Positions 37,838 through 46,088 are shown, counted from the stretch's first letter. The stretch: 64,000 bases of DNA from Eubacteriaceae bacterium UBA6119 (GCA_002423395.1 DIVZ01000003.1:1-64000), one strand, 5' to 3'. The notes: generated by a model not told the origin, from the sequence alone. Numbers and translations: made by a program.

Positions 37838-39217
37838 TTATTCACATGTCAGCTTATCAGATTTTACAAGATTGTTTATCCATTTCCCTGACTTATATCT
37901 GGGTATAAGCAGCGCAAGTTTAATTATATGCTCAACATTAATAAGAGCTATAATTACGTATGTAGGCAGGTTAAAAGCTAAAGACGCAATAAAGGCAACA
38001 GGCACAACATAAAGCCAAATCGACGCCATCTCTAAATACATGCAGAACTTTGTGTCTCCTCCGCTTCTAAGTATACCTATCGCAAATAAATAGCTGCACA
38101 TGGAAAACGGCATGGCCAGCCCTAAAACTACTAAATTATAGTTTAAAAGTTTTATTGTTTGAGCCTCTATATTAAAAATGCTTATAATCGGGTTGCGCAG
38201 CATTATCAGGCACAATCCTAAAATCGCGCCCATTAAAACCATTATAAAAATAAATTTATTTGAATATTTTTTTGCAAGTCCGAAATTTCCCCTGCCTATT
38301 TCATTGCCCAGCATTACGGAACAGGCATTGCCTATGCCGAAAAAAAACGCTTCAAATATTCCGTTTACACTGTAGCTTATCTGCACAGCGGCTACAGAAT
38401 CCGCTCCAAGTTTTCCGTACGCAATGTAAATAACCGTCATGCCCAGAGACCATAGAGTTTCATTTACAACAACAGGAAAAGCTATTTTGAGTTTGTCTTT
38501 CATCATTTTGAAATTCCATAAAAACAAGTCGCCTATTTTGAAAGTCATTGGTTTATTATTATATTTAAATAAATACCAATAATACATAAAAAACTCGGCT
38601 ATTCGCGCAATAAGCGTCGCAGCCGCAGCGCCTGCGACTCCCATAGGTTCAAATCCTAAATGACCGAAAATAAAAACCCAGTTTAAAAACGCGTTAACAA
38701 GTACTGACAATATATTTATAAAAAGAGGTACTTTTACTATTCCTAATGATCTGAAAGCAAATGACACAGAAAACGAGCAAGCCATAAAGATATAGCTTAA
38801 GACGACTATTCTAAAATAACTTTTACCTAAAGCGATTACTGCGCTGTCTTTAATAAACCACGACATTATTTGTCCCGGAAACAAGCTTATTATCAAAATA
38901 AACGCAAGCGATACGCAGACGCCTAAAAACAACTGCATTCCCATCATTTTTTTTATATTTAATACATCGTTATTTCCCCAATACTGCGAAGTAAATATAC
39001 TCATTCCGCTGTAAATTCCGAATGTTATTAAAACAAAAAAGAAAAACACCCTGTTGCATATGCCTACGGCTGCAATAGCGGCTTCGCCTAAAGAACCTAT
39101 CATAATGGTATCAATAGTATTTAATGAAATAGTTATTAACTGCTGCAGAGCAATGGGAACCGCTAAAGACAGCATTATAGAATAGAAAGTACTGCCGTGA
39201 TAAGATTTGTTTTGCAT
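37838..39217 (-). CDS. MATE family multidrug/Na+ antiporter
   Basis: 459-residue efflux protein of the MATE superfamily with about twelve membrane helices. SLAVPIALQQLITISLNTIDTIMIG at the start of the first half and the matching MKDKLKIAFPVVVNETLWSLG at the start of the second half show the two-fold repeat. GNEIGRGN in the second half is a family motif. ATG follows GGAG. The exported substrate cannot be read from sequence. Confidence 0.93.
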   Translation of the reverse strand: MQNKSYHGSTFYSIMLSLAVPIALQQLITISLNTIDTIMIGSLGEAAIAAVGICNRVFFFFVLITFGIYSGMSIFTSQYWGNNDVLNIKKMMGMQLFLGVCVSLAFILIISLFPGQIMSWFIKDSAVIALGKSYFRIVVLSYIFMACSFSVSFAFRSLGIVKVPLFINILSVLVNAFLNWVFIFGHLGFEPMGVAGAAAATLIARIAEFFMYYWYLFKYNNKPMTFKIGDLFLWNFKMMKDKLKIAFPVVVNETLWSLGMTVIYIAYGKLGADSVAAVQISYSVNGIFEAFFFGIGNACSVMLGNEIGRGNFGLAKKYSNKFIFIMVLMGAILGLCLIMLRNPIISIFNIEAQTIKLLNYNLVVLGLAMPFSMCSYLFAIGILRSGGDTKFCMYLEMASIWLYVVPVAFIASLAFNLPTYVIIALINVEHIIKLALLIPRYKSGKWINNLVKSDKLTCE

Positions 39218-39250
39218 AATTCTCCGCTATGTATTTATTTTTTTATATGT

Positions 39251-39274
39251 AAGTCTTGCCTTACGGCAAGACTT
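39251..39274. repeat. Perfect 10-bp hairpin between small ORF and MATE gene
   Basis: AAGTCTTGCC (39251-39260) and GGCAAGACTT (39265-39274) are perfect arms with a four-base loop. TTTTTT follows on the plus side (39283-39288) but only an A-run on the minus side. No plus-strand gene ends here, so its role is unclear; it could limit read-through toward the MATE 5' end from the plus strand or act as an mRNA structure. Confidence 0.6.
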
Positions 39275-39286
39275 TAAGGCAGTTTT

Positions 39287-39445
39287 TTAATTACATTCGT
39301 TACAGTTGTTATCTTTCATGTTTTTTTGATTGTTATTCTGTGTGTTTTTCTGCGAATTTTGATTCTGGGTATTTTTCATATTCCTGACATTTTCCATGTC
39401 TTTCATGTTTTTATTATTTGTACTGTTCTGATTGTTTTTTGTCAA
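39287..39445 (-). CDS. Small Asn/Gln/Lys/Met-rich protein ending CNECN
   Basis: Candidate 52-residue protein. GAGGTG lies seven bases before a TTG at 39445, and the frame runs to TAA at 39287. The sequence is extremely polar, with many Asn, Gln, Lys and Met (NNKNMKDME, QNSQKNTQNNNQKN), no hydrophobic core, and a final CNECN. A slightly longer frame upstream lacks a ribosome binding site. It recalls small Asn/Gln-rich spore proteins of Bacillales only in composition, with no shared motif. It could also be a chance open frame in A-rich DNA; the ribosome binding site and clean Cys tail argue for a gene. Confidence 0.5.
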   Translation of the reverse strand: MTKNNQNSTNNKNMKDMENVRNMKNTQNQNSQKNTQNNNQKNMKDNNCNECN

Positions 39446-39508
39446 TTTTCTCACCTCGGTATTATTATAAAAAAAATACAAGGATTTATTCTTGGCATAT
39501 TTTTCTAA

Positions 39509-39955
39509 TTATTTATGATATTTTTCATTTTTCATAATTTTAAATGCTCTGTAGATCTGTTCCAATAATATTACCCTGAACATCTGATGCGGAAATGTGA
39601 AATCGGAAAAGCTTATAAGCAAATCGGCGCGCCTTTTCACTTCTCTGTTCACTCCGTCAGATCCGCCTATTATTATTGTTATTCCGCTGTTTTGATTTAT
39701 TTTTTCACTTAATAAACATGAAAACTGCTCGCTGTTTAATTTTTGCCCGAATATATCGCATAATATAACAAATTCTTTCGGGTTTTGATTTATTTTATTT
39801 ATAATAAGCGCGCTTTCATTTTCTAAACCAACTTCTTTAATCTCAAATATATTAAGGTCGCAATGTTTTTGAAGTCTTTTTTGATATTCCGATGCAGCTT
39901 CTTTTAAATATTTTTCCTTTAAATTCCCTGTGCAAATAATATTTATCGGCTTCAT
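39509..39955 (-). CDS. rlmH: 23S rRNA (pseudouridine1915-N3)-methyltransferase
   Basis: SPOUT methyltransferase acting on the decoding-proximal helix 69 of 23S rRNA in the 70S ribosome. 148 residues. IIIGGSDGV and the C-terminal LISFSDFTFPHQMFRVILLEQIYRAFKI with the final YHK are diagnostic of the RlmH trefoil knot. ATG follows AAGGGAAA. Being close to parAB and the origin is common for this gene in Firmicutes. Confidence 0.97.
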   Translation of the reverse strand: MKPINIICTGNLKEKYLKEAASEYQKRLQKHCDLNIFEIKEVGLENESALIINKINQNPKEFVILCDIFGQKLNSEQFSCLLSEKINQNSGITIIIGGSDGVNREVKRRADLLISFSDFTFPHQMFRVILLEQIYRAFKIMKNEKYHK

Positions 39956-39984
39956 TATAGCATTTCCCTTTATATTTAAACTTA

Positions 39985-40000
39985 TGTTTCACGTGAAACT
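39985..40000. promoter_or_regulatory. parS: parS site 1
   Basis: TGTTTCACGTGAAACT, matching the 16-bp ParB-binding palindrome TGTTTCACGTGAAACA at 15 of 16 positions (last base differs). It lies in the 200-base gap between rlmH and parA. Confidence 0.93.
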
Positions 40001-40072
40001 ATATATTAAAATTAAATTTTTTAAAAGGTTTTTTTAAATATTTTTATAACATATTTATTGAATATATTTTTT

Positions 40073-40088
40073 TGTTTCACGTGAAACA
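40073..40088. promoter_or_regulatory. parS: parS site 2
   Basis: TGTTTCACGTGAAACA, a perfect copy of the consensus parS palindrome, 72 bp after the first site and 72 bases before the parA start. ParB should load here as a CTP-dependent clamp; the location may also let ParB influence parA transcription. Confidence 0.96.
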
Positions 40089-40160
40089 TTCAACAAAAGT
40101 ATTTATTTTTAAAATTAATAATGATAAAATATCAAAGTGAAGAATGCTCGGGAGGAATAT

Positions 40161-40937
40161 ATGGCAAAAACATACTGCATTTTTAATCAAAAAGGCGGCG
40201 TCGGCAAGACTGCTACTACAACAAATCTCGGCGCTGCGTTGGCAAAATTAGGTCACAGGGTACTCGTTGTAGATGCGGATTCCCAGGGAAATTTAACAAG
40301 CGGGCTTGACATGAAAGTAGATAAAGACGGAAAAACTTTATATGATGTTATGTGCGGCAATTTGGAAGTGCAGAAAGCTGTAATGACAACAAAATATTCA
40401 AATTTAATGCTGCTTCCTTCAAATTCAAGGCTTGCAGGCTGCGAAGTGGAATTGGTAAGTGTTTCTAAAAGAGAGCTCGTGCTGAAAAAAGCGTTGTCGT
40501 CAATTTCGTCTTCGTTTGACTACATATTAATAGACTGTCCTCCTTCATTAGGACTGATGTCAATTAATGCGCTTGCCGCTTCGGACGGTATAATTGTTCC
40601 TATTCAATGTGAATATTATGCGTTGGAAGGCGTCAGCAATCTTATAAATACAGTAAATTTAGTAAAAAGAGGATTAAATGCTTCACTCGATATAGTCGGT
40701 ATCGTTCTAACTATGTTCGACAGCCGCACAAACTTGTCAATTCAAGTCGCATCCGAGGTTAAAAGATTTTTCAGAGAAAAAGTATTTGACACAATTATCC
40801 CTCGAAATGTCAAAATTGCGGAATCGCCGAGTTTTGGCAAGCCGGTAATTTATTACGATGAAGCTTCAAGCGGGGCAAAGGCGTATATGGCGCTGGCAGC
40901 GGAAATAACACAGAAAGGACAAGAAAATGAAAAATAA
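40161..40937 (+). CDS. parA: Chromosome-partitioning ATPase ParA (Soj)
   Basis: Deviant Walker A ATPase that acts with ParB-parS in chromosome segregation and, as Soj, in controlling DnaA. 258 residues from the ATG at 40161 behind GGAGG; an earlier GTG (40137) is rejected. The P-loop KGGVGKT is at 11-17, the A' motif is VVDADSQGN, and the Walker B is YILIDCPPSLG. The gene overlaps parB by 11 bases. It stands 23 kb from the dnaA-dnaN region. Confidence 0.96.
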   Translation: MAKTYCIFNQKGGVGKTATTTNLGAALAKLGHRVLVVDADSQGNLTSGLDMKVDKDGKTLYDVMCGNLEVQKAVMTTKYSNLMLLPSNSRLAGCEVELVSVSKRELVLKKALSSISSSFDYILIDCPPSLGLMSINALAASDGIIVPIQCEYYALEGVSNLINTVNLVKRGLNASLDIVGIVLTMFDSRTNLSIQVASEVKRFFREKVFDTIIPRNVKIAESPSFGKPVIYYDEASSGAKAYMALAAEITQKGQENEK

Positions 40938-41808
40938 TCAAGCATTGGGCAAAGGATTGGATGCGTTAATACCTTTTTATGCCGAAGATGTCCAATCCCA
41001 AGACACAAAATCGGATTCTTCTGAAATAGAAATAAGCTTACTTGTTGCAAATTCCGATCAGCCGAGAAAAATATTTAACGATGAAAAAATCGAAGAGCTG
41101 AGTGAATCTATAAAAGCTCACGGCGTATTGCAGCCGTTAATAGTAGTTCCTGCTAATAACGGCAAGTATAAAATAGTTGCAGGCGAACGAAGATGGAGGG
41201 CCGCTGCAAAGGCGGGTCTTAAAACTGTTCCGGTTATTATTAAAAATTACAGCGAACAGGAAATTCTCGCTATCTCTCTTGTTGAAAACCTTCAAAGACA
41301 AGATTTGCACGATATAGAAAAAGCTCGTACATACCAAAAGTTAATTGAAGAATTTTCGCTTACTCATGAATCGCTCGCATCTGTATTGGGTATAAGCAGA
41401 ACAGCTGTTACAAACACGCTTCGGCTGCTTTCGCTTACTGATACGGAGCAAGACGCCTTGCTTAAAAACCAAATCACATCAGGGCATGCAAGAGCTCTTC
41501 TGTCACTCCCTGAGTGCAAAATGAGAACAAGTGCGCTGGATGCCATTATTAAAAACACTTTATCGGTAAGGGAAGCGGAAAAACTTGTAAAGAATATTTC
41601 CAATCCCAAAGCGTCGAAAAACCCCGTTTTAAAAGATGTGCACATTATTCAGCTGGAAACAGAGCTTACAGAAGCTGTTGGAAATAAAGTAATTATTAAT
41701 GAATCTGATGGCAAGGGTAAAATTATTATAGAATATTATGATAAATCAGACAGAGACAGACTTGTCGAAGAACTGCTGTTGCTGTCTGAAAAAGAAAACA
41801 GAGGCTAA
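40927..41808 (+). CDS. parB: Chromosome-partitioning protein ParB (Spo0J)
   Basis: CTPase DNA clamp that binds parS. 293 residues. The N-terminal domain has QPRKIFNDEKIEELSESI and the CTP-binding GERRWRAA box near residue 85. The helix-turn-helix follows (LASVLGISRTAVTNTLRLL), and a C-terminal dimerisation region ends the protein. AAAGGA precedes the ATG inside the parA 3' end, so the two are coupled. Both parS sites lie just upstream of parA. Confidence 0.96.
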   Translation: MKNNQALGKGLDALIPFYAEDVQSQDTKSDSSEIEISLLVANSDQPRKIFNDEKIEELSESIKAHGVLQPLIVVPANNGKYKIVAGERRWRAAAKAGLKTVPVIIKNYSEQEILAISLVENLQRQDLHDIEKARTYQKLIEEFSLTHESLASVLGISRTAVTNTLRLLSLTDTEQDALLKNQITSGHARALLSLPECKMRTSALDAIIKNTLSVREAEKLVKNISNPKASKNPVLKDVHIIQLETELTEAVGNKVIINESDGKGKIIIEYYDKSDRDRLVEELLLLSEKENRG

Positions 41809-41811
41809 AAA

Positions 41812-42522
41812 ATGACAAAAACCAAACTAAAAGAACCATCAGCGGTTACATATGCTTTCATAGCAAATATATTATATTTTATTATTTGCGCAATATATTG
41901 CAAAATCAATTCACAAAATCAAGTATTTAATATATGCTTTTTGTCACTTTGTGTATTATTATGGTTTATTACAGGCAACGTATATTCTAGAAAATTATCA
42001 AAAATAGATTTAAAAAAATATTTATCGTTTATACTTATAAGCTTTATGCCAATTTTGATTTTTTTAATAACATACAATATATTGATAAATGTACAGTTAA
42101 AAAGTCAAACTTATAACTGGATTATGTATTACTCAATTGGCGCGCCTATTATTTTTTGGATTAAGCCTGCATCTTTTTTGATTAATATTTTAAATATTAA
42201 TTTTTATTTATTTGCGTATACAATTCTTGCGGCTTTTATGCTTGCATGCTTCTTCGGGCTTCTATCATCTGGTAAAAACCGCAAAGCAAGAACTGTGAAA
42301 ATGCTAAAAAACGATAAAAAACAATCAAACAGTTTTAATTCAGAGGCTGCTGTTACCGAAGAAAATGAACCGCATTTTCAAAATAACGATAATACTTCTA
42401 ACGCGTTGGAATACGATGACGGAACCCAGCAGATAATTTTTGATGAGCTTAATACTAATAAAGACGAATTTTCAAAAGATAATTCCGATACTATGTCTGA
42501 TAATTCAGGATTAAAGCAATAG
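41812..42522 (+). CDS. Membrane protein of unknown function, acidic C-tail
   Basis: I do not recognise this family. 236 residues with about five hydrophobic segments (near 13-31, 38-57, 70-92, 104-127 and 130-151), then a hydrophilic tail from about 153. The tail starts basic (KNRKARTVKMLKNDKK) and becomes very acidic and Asn/Ser-rich (EENEPHFQNNDN, TNKDEFSKDN). GAGG lies seven bases before the ATG, and only three bases separate it from parB, so it belongs to the parAB transcript. In many Clostridia a DUF4446 protein holds this place; this one does not look like it. Confidence 0.8.
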   Translation: MTKTKLKEPSAVTYAFIANILYFIICAIYCKINSQNQVFNICFLSLCVLLWFITGNVYSRKLSKIDLKKYLSFILISFMPILIFLITYNILINVQLKSQTYNWIMYYSIGAPIIFWIKPASFLINILNINFYLFAYTILAAFMLACFFGLLSSGKNRKARTVKMLKNDKKQSNSFNSEAAVTEENEPHFQNNDNTSNALEYDDGTQQIIFDELNTNKDEFSKDNSDTMSDNSGLKQ

Positions 42523-42565
42523 CCGGACAAAAACACGAAAAATATAAAGCAAAGGAAAATATACT

Positions 42566-43201
42566 ATGAATATTCTTGATGCGGTCATAATAATAATCAT
42601 TTTAATTTTCGGTTTTTTGGGGTATAAACGCGGCTTGGTTTTGAGTATCATATCGCTTACAAGCGTTATTTTAAGCTTTATAGCAGCGAAACTGTTCTAT
42701 GTTGACCTTGCCGCTAATATAGCTTCGAATACGGAACTGGATACAAAAATAAATCTCTACATAACAGCAAAACTTAATGCGGCTTATCCGGGCGGAAATG
42801 TTACCGTAAGCGCGGGCAATTCAAACAGCCCTATTCAATGGATAGTAACTAAGCTGTTTCATTCCGATACAATTATCAGCAATACAGTAAATTCCATAGC
42901 TTCTCAGATTACTGCTGTAATCTTAAATATACTGGCTTTTGTTATTCTTTTCGTAGCCGTTCTTATATTGATTAAATTAATTGGTCTTATATTAAACAAA
43001 TTATCAAAATTGCCTGTGCTTAACTTTATAAACAAAGTAGGCGGAAGCGCGGTCGGAGTTATTAAAGGCGTTTTACTCTGCATGCTTGTCATAACTATTG
43101 CGTCTTCTCTTACTGTATTTACAAAAAATACAACTGTAATAAACTTATTTGATCATTCGTTTCTTTATAAATATTTCGATATTACAAACTGGTTGTTTTA
43201 A
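42566..43201 (+). CDS. cvpA: CvpA family membrane protein
   Basis: 211-residue membrane protein of the CvpA/colicin V production family. It has four hydrophobic segments: about 2-20, 25-45, 108-135 and 158-178. NILDAVIIIIILIFGFLGYKRG at the start and the GGSAVGVIKGVLL motif before the last helix are typical. An outer loop of about 60 residues lies between helices 2 and 3. AAAGGA precedes the ATG. The molecular role is not settled for the family. Confidence 0.85.
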   Translation: MNILDAVIIIIILIFGFLGYKRGLVLSIISLTSVILSFIAAKLFYVDLAANIASNTELDTKINLYITAKLNAAYPGGNVTVSAGNSNSPIQWIVTKLFHSDTIISNTVNSIASQITAVILNILAFVILFVAVLILIKLIGLILNKLSKLPVLNFINKVGGSAVGVIKGVLLCMLVITIASSLTVFTKNTTVINLFDHSFLYKYFDITNWLF

Positions 43202-43209
43202 GGAGTTTT

Positions 43210-43416
43210 ATGAACAAAGAGGAATTTAGTCTGGGAGATATTGTACAGACAAAAAAAACGCACCCGTGCGGATGCGACAGATGGGAAATTGTCCGCACCG
43301 GTGTTGACGTTAAAATAAAATGTCTGCAATGCGGCAGAATTATACTTCTTCCGCGCCTGGAATTTAAAAAGAAAGTAAAAAAAATAATCGAAAAACATGA
43401 TGATAATATTAATTGA
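43210..43416 (+). CDS. DUF951 family small protein
   Basis: 68 residues matching DUF951 of Firmicutes, a small SH3-like/OB-like basic protein of unknown role usually near parB or ychF. FSLGDIVQTKKTHPCG, then WEIVRTGVDVKIKCLQCGR with three Cys, then a Lys-rich end are the family features. AAGGAG lies four bases before the ATG and overlaps the cvpA stop region, so it is in the same operon. Confidence 0.9.
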   Translation: MNKEEFSLGDIVQTKKTHPCGCDRWEIVRTGVDVKIKCLQCGRIILLPRLEFKKKVKKIIEKHDDNIN

Positions 43417-43434
43417 AACAATGTGTTATAACAA

Positions 43435-44373
43435 ATGAATGAATTAATAACAGAAACATTAGAAAAAAAATCCGTTAAAAAAGACGTCAATAAGCTTTCA
43501 AGAACTCTTATATATTGCCAGATTATACTCATACTGATTTATTTTTTTTGTACATTTTTTCTTTATTTTAAAAATAATTACTCCATTGATACAATCACGG
43601 AAAAATATGAAGGAATAATATATATTGTTTCCGTTACCGCGGGCTGCTTATGTTTTCTTCATTACTACAAGTACAACTCTACACAAGATATTTCAACAGT
43701 TACAAAAAAACTTTCTTTTAGGAATATTATAATTTGTACCGCAATAATACTTGCTTTGCAATTTTTTAGTCAAATTGCGATTTCTTTGCTTGAAACCTCT
43801 TTAAATATATTCGGATACAGCCTTATAAATTCGCTGGAACAGGTTGCAAATCCTAGCGGCACAATATCCATGTTTTTATACGCATCGTTTATTGGCCCGT
43901 TAATAGAAGAATTTATTTTCAGGGGAATAATAATAAAAAAACTTGAGAAGTACGGCAAAATGTTTGCAATTATAATATCATCCGTAATGTTCGGTTTTTA
44001 TCACAGCAATGCATATCAGGGTATAATAGCATTTTCTATAGGACTTCTGCTGGGCTATATTGCTCTTGAATACTCAATTAAATATTCTATTATATTGCAT
44101 ATAATAAACAATATGATATTATCCGAATTATACTCACTTATAAATAACAATATAAATGCCGCTATAGCTAACGTTGTCAGTTTTTTGCTGTTTGCGGGTG
44201 CGGTAGTTGTTTTTATAGTTGCAATAAATAAATATAAGCGACGTTTACATGAGTATGTTAAGGATGATCATATTTTTAAAAATATATATAAATACGCGTT
44301 TACATCATCATTTTTTATTGTTTTTCTTGCGTTAAACGCCATTATTTCATTTATAAGCATAGAAAAAATATAA
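43435..44373 (+). CDS. CPBP family intramembrane glutamic metalloprotease
   Basis: 312-residue membrane protein with about eight hydrophobic segments. The CPBP (Abi/Rce1-like) motifs are all present: EEFIFRG (EExxxR) near residue 160, FGFYHSN about 30 residues later, and HIINNMI. Family members include eukaryotic CAAX proteases and bacterial proteins tied to bacteriocin self-immunity; no bacteriocin genes are near. No Shine-Dalgarno precedes the ATG at 43435, which lies 18 bases after the DUF951 stop. Confidence 0.9.
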   Translation: MNELITETLEKKSVKKDVNKLSRTLIYCQIILILIYFFCTFFLYFKNNYSIDTITEKYEGIIYIVSVTAGCLCFLHYYKYNSTQDISTVTKKLSFRNIIICTAIILALQFFSQIAISLLETSLNIFGYSLINSLEQVANPSGTISMFLYASFIGPLIEEFIFRGIIIKKLEKYGKMFAIIISSVMFGFYHSNAYQGIIAFSIGLLLGYIALEYSIKYSIILHIINNMILSELYSLINNNINAAIANVVSFLLFAGAVVVFIVAINKYKRRLHEYVKDDHIFKNIYKYAFTSSFFIVFLALNAIISFISIEKI

Positions 44374-44398
44374 ATATTAATTTATTTAAATTAATTTA

Positions 44399-44427
44399 TT
44401 GCATATTATTTGTTATTTGTTTATAAT
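44399..44427 (+). promoter_or_regulatory. Promoter of rpsF-ssb-rpsR
   Basis: -35 TTGCAT (44399-44404), 17-bp spacer and -10 TATAAT (44422-44427). Start is predicted near 44434, giving a leader of about 57 bases before rpsF. Confidence 0.7.
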
Positions 44428-44443
44428 ATATTTTCGAATCCTT

Positions 44444-44465
44444 GCTCTGTAAGTGTATACAGAGC
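44444..44465 (+). promoter_or_regulatory. rpsF leader hairpin
   Basis: GCTCTGTA (44444-44451) and TACAGAGC (44458-44465) form a perfect 8-bp stem with a six-base loop, near the predicted 5' end and 13 bases before AAGGAGG. rpsF leaders in many bacteria carry an S6:S18-binding hairpin; the conserved CCG element of that motif is not evident here. Confidence 0.5.
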
Positions 44466-44490
44466 CATTAGTCCACAAGGAGGTGAGCTT

Positions 44491-44781
44491 ATGAAAGCTT
44501 ATGAAACAATCTTTGTCTTAACCCCAAATTCCGAAGAAGCAAGAATTAAGGAATACATCGACAGAATATCCGAAATTATAACAAGCGGCGGCGGAAGCAT
44601 TACTGAAGTGAATGAATGGGGAAAAAAACGTTTAGCTTATGAAATAGCTAAAAAATACAAAGAAGGATATTTCGTATTAATTACGTTTACTGCAGACGCA
44701 AAAGTGTTGCAGGAACTTGTTCGCGTATACGGAATAACCGAAGATGTTTTAAGGCATATCATTGTCGAAAAAACAAGTTAA
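44491..44781 (+). CDS. rpsF: Small ribosomal subunit protein bS6
   Basis: 96 residues from the ATG at 44491 behind AAGGAGGTGAGCTT; the open frame starting at 44410 runs through the promoter and is rejected. MKAYETIFVLTPN and WGKKRLAYEIAKKYKEGYFVL are classic S6. It pairs with S18 on the 30S platform. First gene of the rpsF-ssb-rpsR operon. Confidence 0.97.
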   Translation: MKAYETIFVLTPNSEEARIKEYIDRISEIITSGGGSITEVNEWGKKRLAYEIAKKYKEGYFVLITFTADAKVLQELVRVYGITEDVLRHIIVEKTS

Positions 44782-44801
44782 AGAAAGGCAAGGAGTGCGC
44801 A

Positions 44802-45236
44802 ATGTTAAATAAAGTAGTATTAATCGGAAGATTAACTAAAGATCCGGAAGTTCGTTACACAAATGCTAACACCCCTGTCGCAAGCTTTACTCTTGCTGTA
44901 AACAGAAACTTTAAAAATAAAGACGGCAATTATGACGCGGATTTTATCAATATTGTGGCATGGAGAAAACTTGCGGAGCTTTGTTCATCAAGTTTGCATA
45001 AAGGAAGTCTTATTGCTATTACCGGAAGAATTCAGACAAGTTCTTTTGAAGCAAAAGACGGAACAAGACGATACACTACAGACGTTTTGGCGGACGAAAT
45101 AGCGTTCTTGGAAAAGAAAAGCGCTAAAACATACGACTCTGCTGATGAAAACGCTTTATTTGAAAAACAGGATAACAACTACGGCATACCGGTCGACGGT
45201 TTCAACCCTATTGACGATGACGACCTGCCGTTTTAA
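44802..45236 (+). CDS. ssb: Single-stranded DNA-binding protein
   Basis: 144 residues: an OB-fold (MLNKVVLIGRLTKDPEVRYT, FTLAVNRNF, FINIVAWRKLAE) to about residue 110, a short linker, and the acidic partner-binding tip DDDDLPF. AAGGAG precedes the ATG. Its place between rpsF and rpsR marks it as the essential replication SSB rather than a competence paralogue. Confidence 0.97.
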   Translation: MLNKVVLIGRLTKDPEVRYTNANTPVASFTLAVNRNFKNKDGNYDADFINIVAWRKLAELCSSSLHKGSLIAITGRIQTSSFEAKDGTRRYTTDVLADEIAFLEKKSAKTYDSADENALFEKQDNNYGIPVDGFNPIDDDDLPF

Positions 45237-45260
45237 TTAAGTTTGAAAGGAGTGAATATA

Positions 45261-45488
45261 ATGGCAAAACCGCCTTATAAAAGAAGGAAAAAAGTATGCG
45301 AATTTTGTGAAAACAAAATCGAACATATAGATTATAAACAAGTTGAAGTTTTAAAGAGATATATATCTGAAAGAGGAAAAATTCTTCCCCGCAGAGTAAA
45401 AGGCACATGTGCAAAACATCAGAGACAACTTACGTCGGCAATAAAAATAGCGAGAAATATAGCATTGCTGCCGTTTACAAATGACTGA
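45261..45488 (+). CDS. rpsR: Small ribosomal subunit protein bS18
   Basis: 75 residues from the ATG at 45261 (MAKPPYKRRKKVC) behind AAAGGAG. CEFC and a later TCAKHQRQL give the zinc-binding (C+) form of S18. IARNIALLPF at the end is conserved. A strong terminator follows 18 bases on, closing the rpsF-ssb-rpsR unit. Confidence 0.96.
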   Translation: MAKPPYKRRKKVCEFCENKIEHIDYKQVEVLKRYISERGKILPRRVKGTCAKHQRQLTSAIKIARNIALLPFTND

Positions 45489-45505
45489 TTTTAAATTAAA
45501 TTTAT

Positions 45506-45534
45506 AGCCGTATCGTAAATGATACGGCTTTTTA
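45506..45534 (+). terminator. Terminator after rpsR
   Basis: AGCCGTATC (45506-45514) and GATACGGCT (45521-45529) form a perfect 9-bp stem with a six-base loop, followed by TTTTTA. Confidence 0.9.
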
Positions 45535-45633
45535 TTTATTACGATATACATATTATTTTTAATTTTTTCAAATAAACGTTAATTTTTAATTAATATTGTA
45601 GTATAATTAATTTCCCGAAGAGAGGTGAAAATA

Positions 45634-46080
45634 ATGAAAGTTATATTACTTCAAACAGTAAAAGGCCTAGGTAAAGAAGGCGAAATAGTTAACGCTAAAG
45701 ACGGCTATGCTACAAATTTTTTATTTCCGAAAAAACTTGCCGTAAAAGCAAGCGACGAAAATATGAATCTGCATAATGAACAGATTAAACAAAAAGAAGA
45801 ACAAAAACTATTAGAAAAACAATCCGCTCAGGATTTATATAACAAAATACACAATAAAACATTCGAACTTAAAGCAAAAGCCGGAAGCGGAAAACGTCTT
45901 TTCGGAAGCGTTACGTCAAAAGAAATTGCCGACGAAATAAGCAAAGCGTGCAATGTAATTATTGATAAACGTAAAATAGAGCTTGATGACAACATTAAAG
46001 AGCAGGGCGAAAAAGAAATTTTAATTAAATTACATCCGGATATTACAGCAAAAGTTATAATAAATGTAACTGCGCAATAG
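45634..46080 (+). CDS. rplI: Large ribosomal subunit protein bL9
   Basis: 148 residues from the ATG at 45634 (MKVILLQTVKGLGKEGE); a GTG three codons upstream is part of the GAGGTG site. The N-terminal domain has DGYATNFLFPK, followed by a long central helix rich in Lys/Glu and a C-terminal rRNA-binding domain (GKRLFGSVTSKEIADEI). It has its own transcript start region (a TATAAT at about 45601) and is followed after eight bases by dnaB. The gdpP (yybT) gene usually found upstream in Firmicutes is absent here. Confidence 0.96.
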   Translation: MKVILLQTVKGLGKEGEIVNAKDGYATNFLFPKKLAVKASDENMNLHNEQIKQKEEQKLLEKQSAQDLYNKIHNKTFELKAKAGSGKRLFGSVTSKEIADEISKACNVIIDKRKIELDDNIKEQGEKEILIKLHPDITAKVIINVTAQ

Positions 46081-46088
46081 GAGATAAA

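Noticed and set aside
39251..39274. Hairpin read as a terminator for the Asn-rich small gene
   Set aside because: The T-run is on the plus-strand side only, so it does not fit termination in the minus direction.
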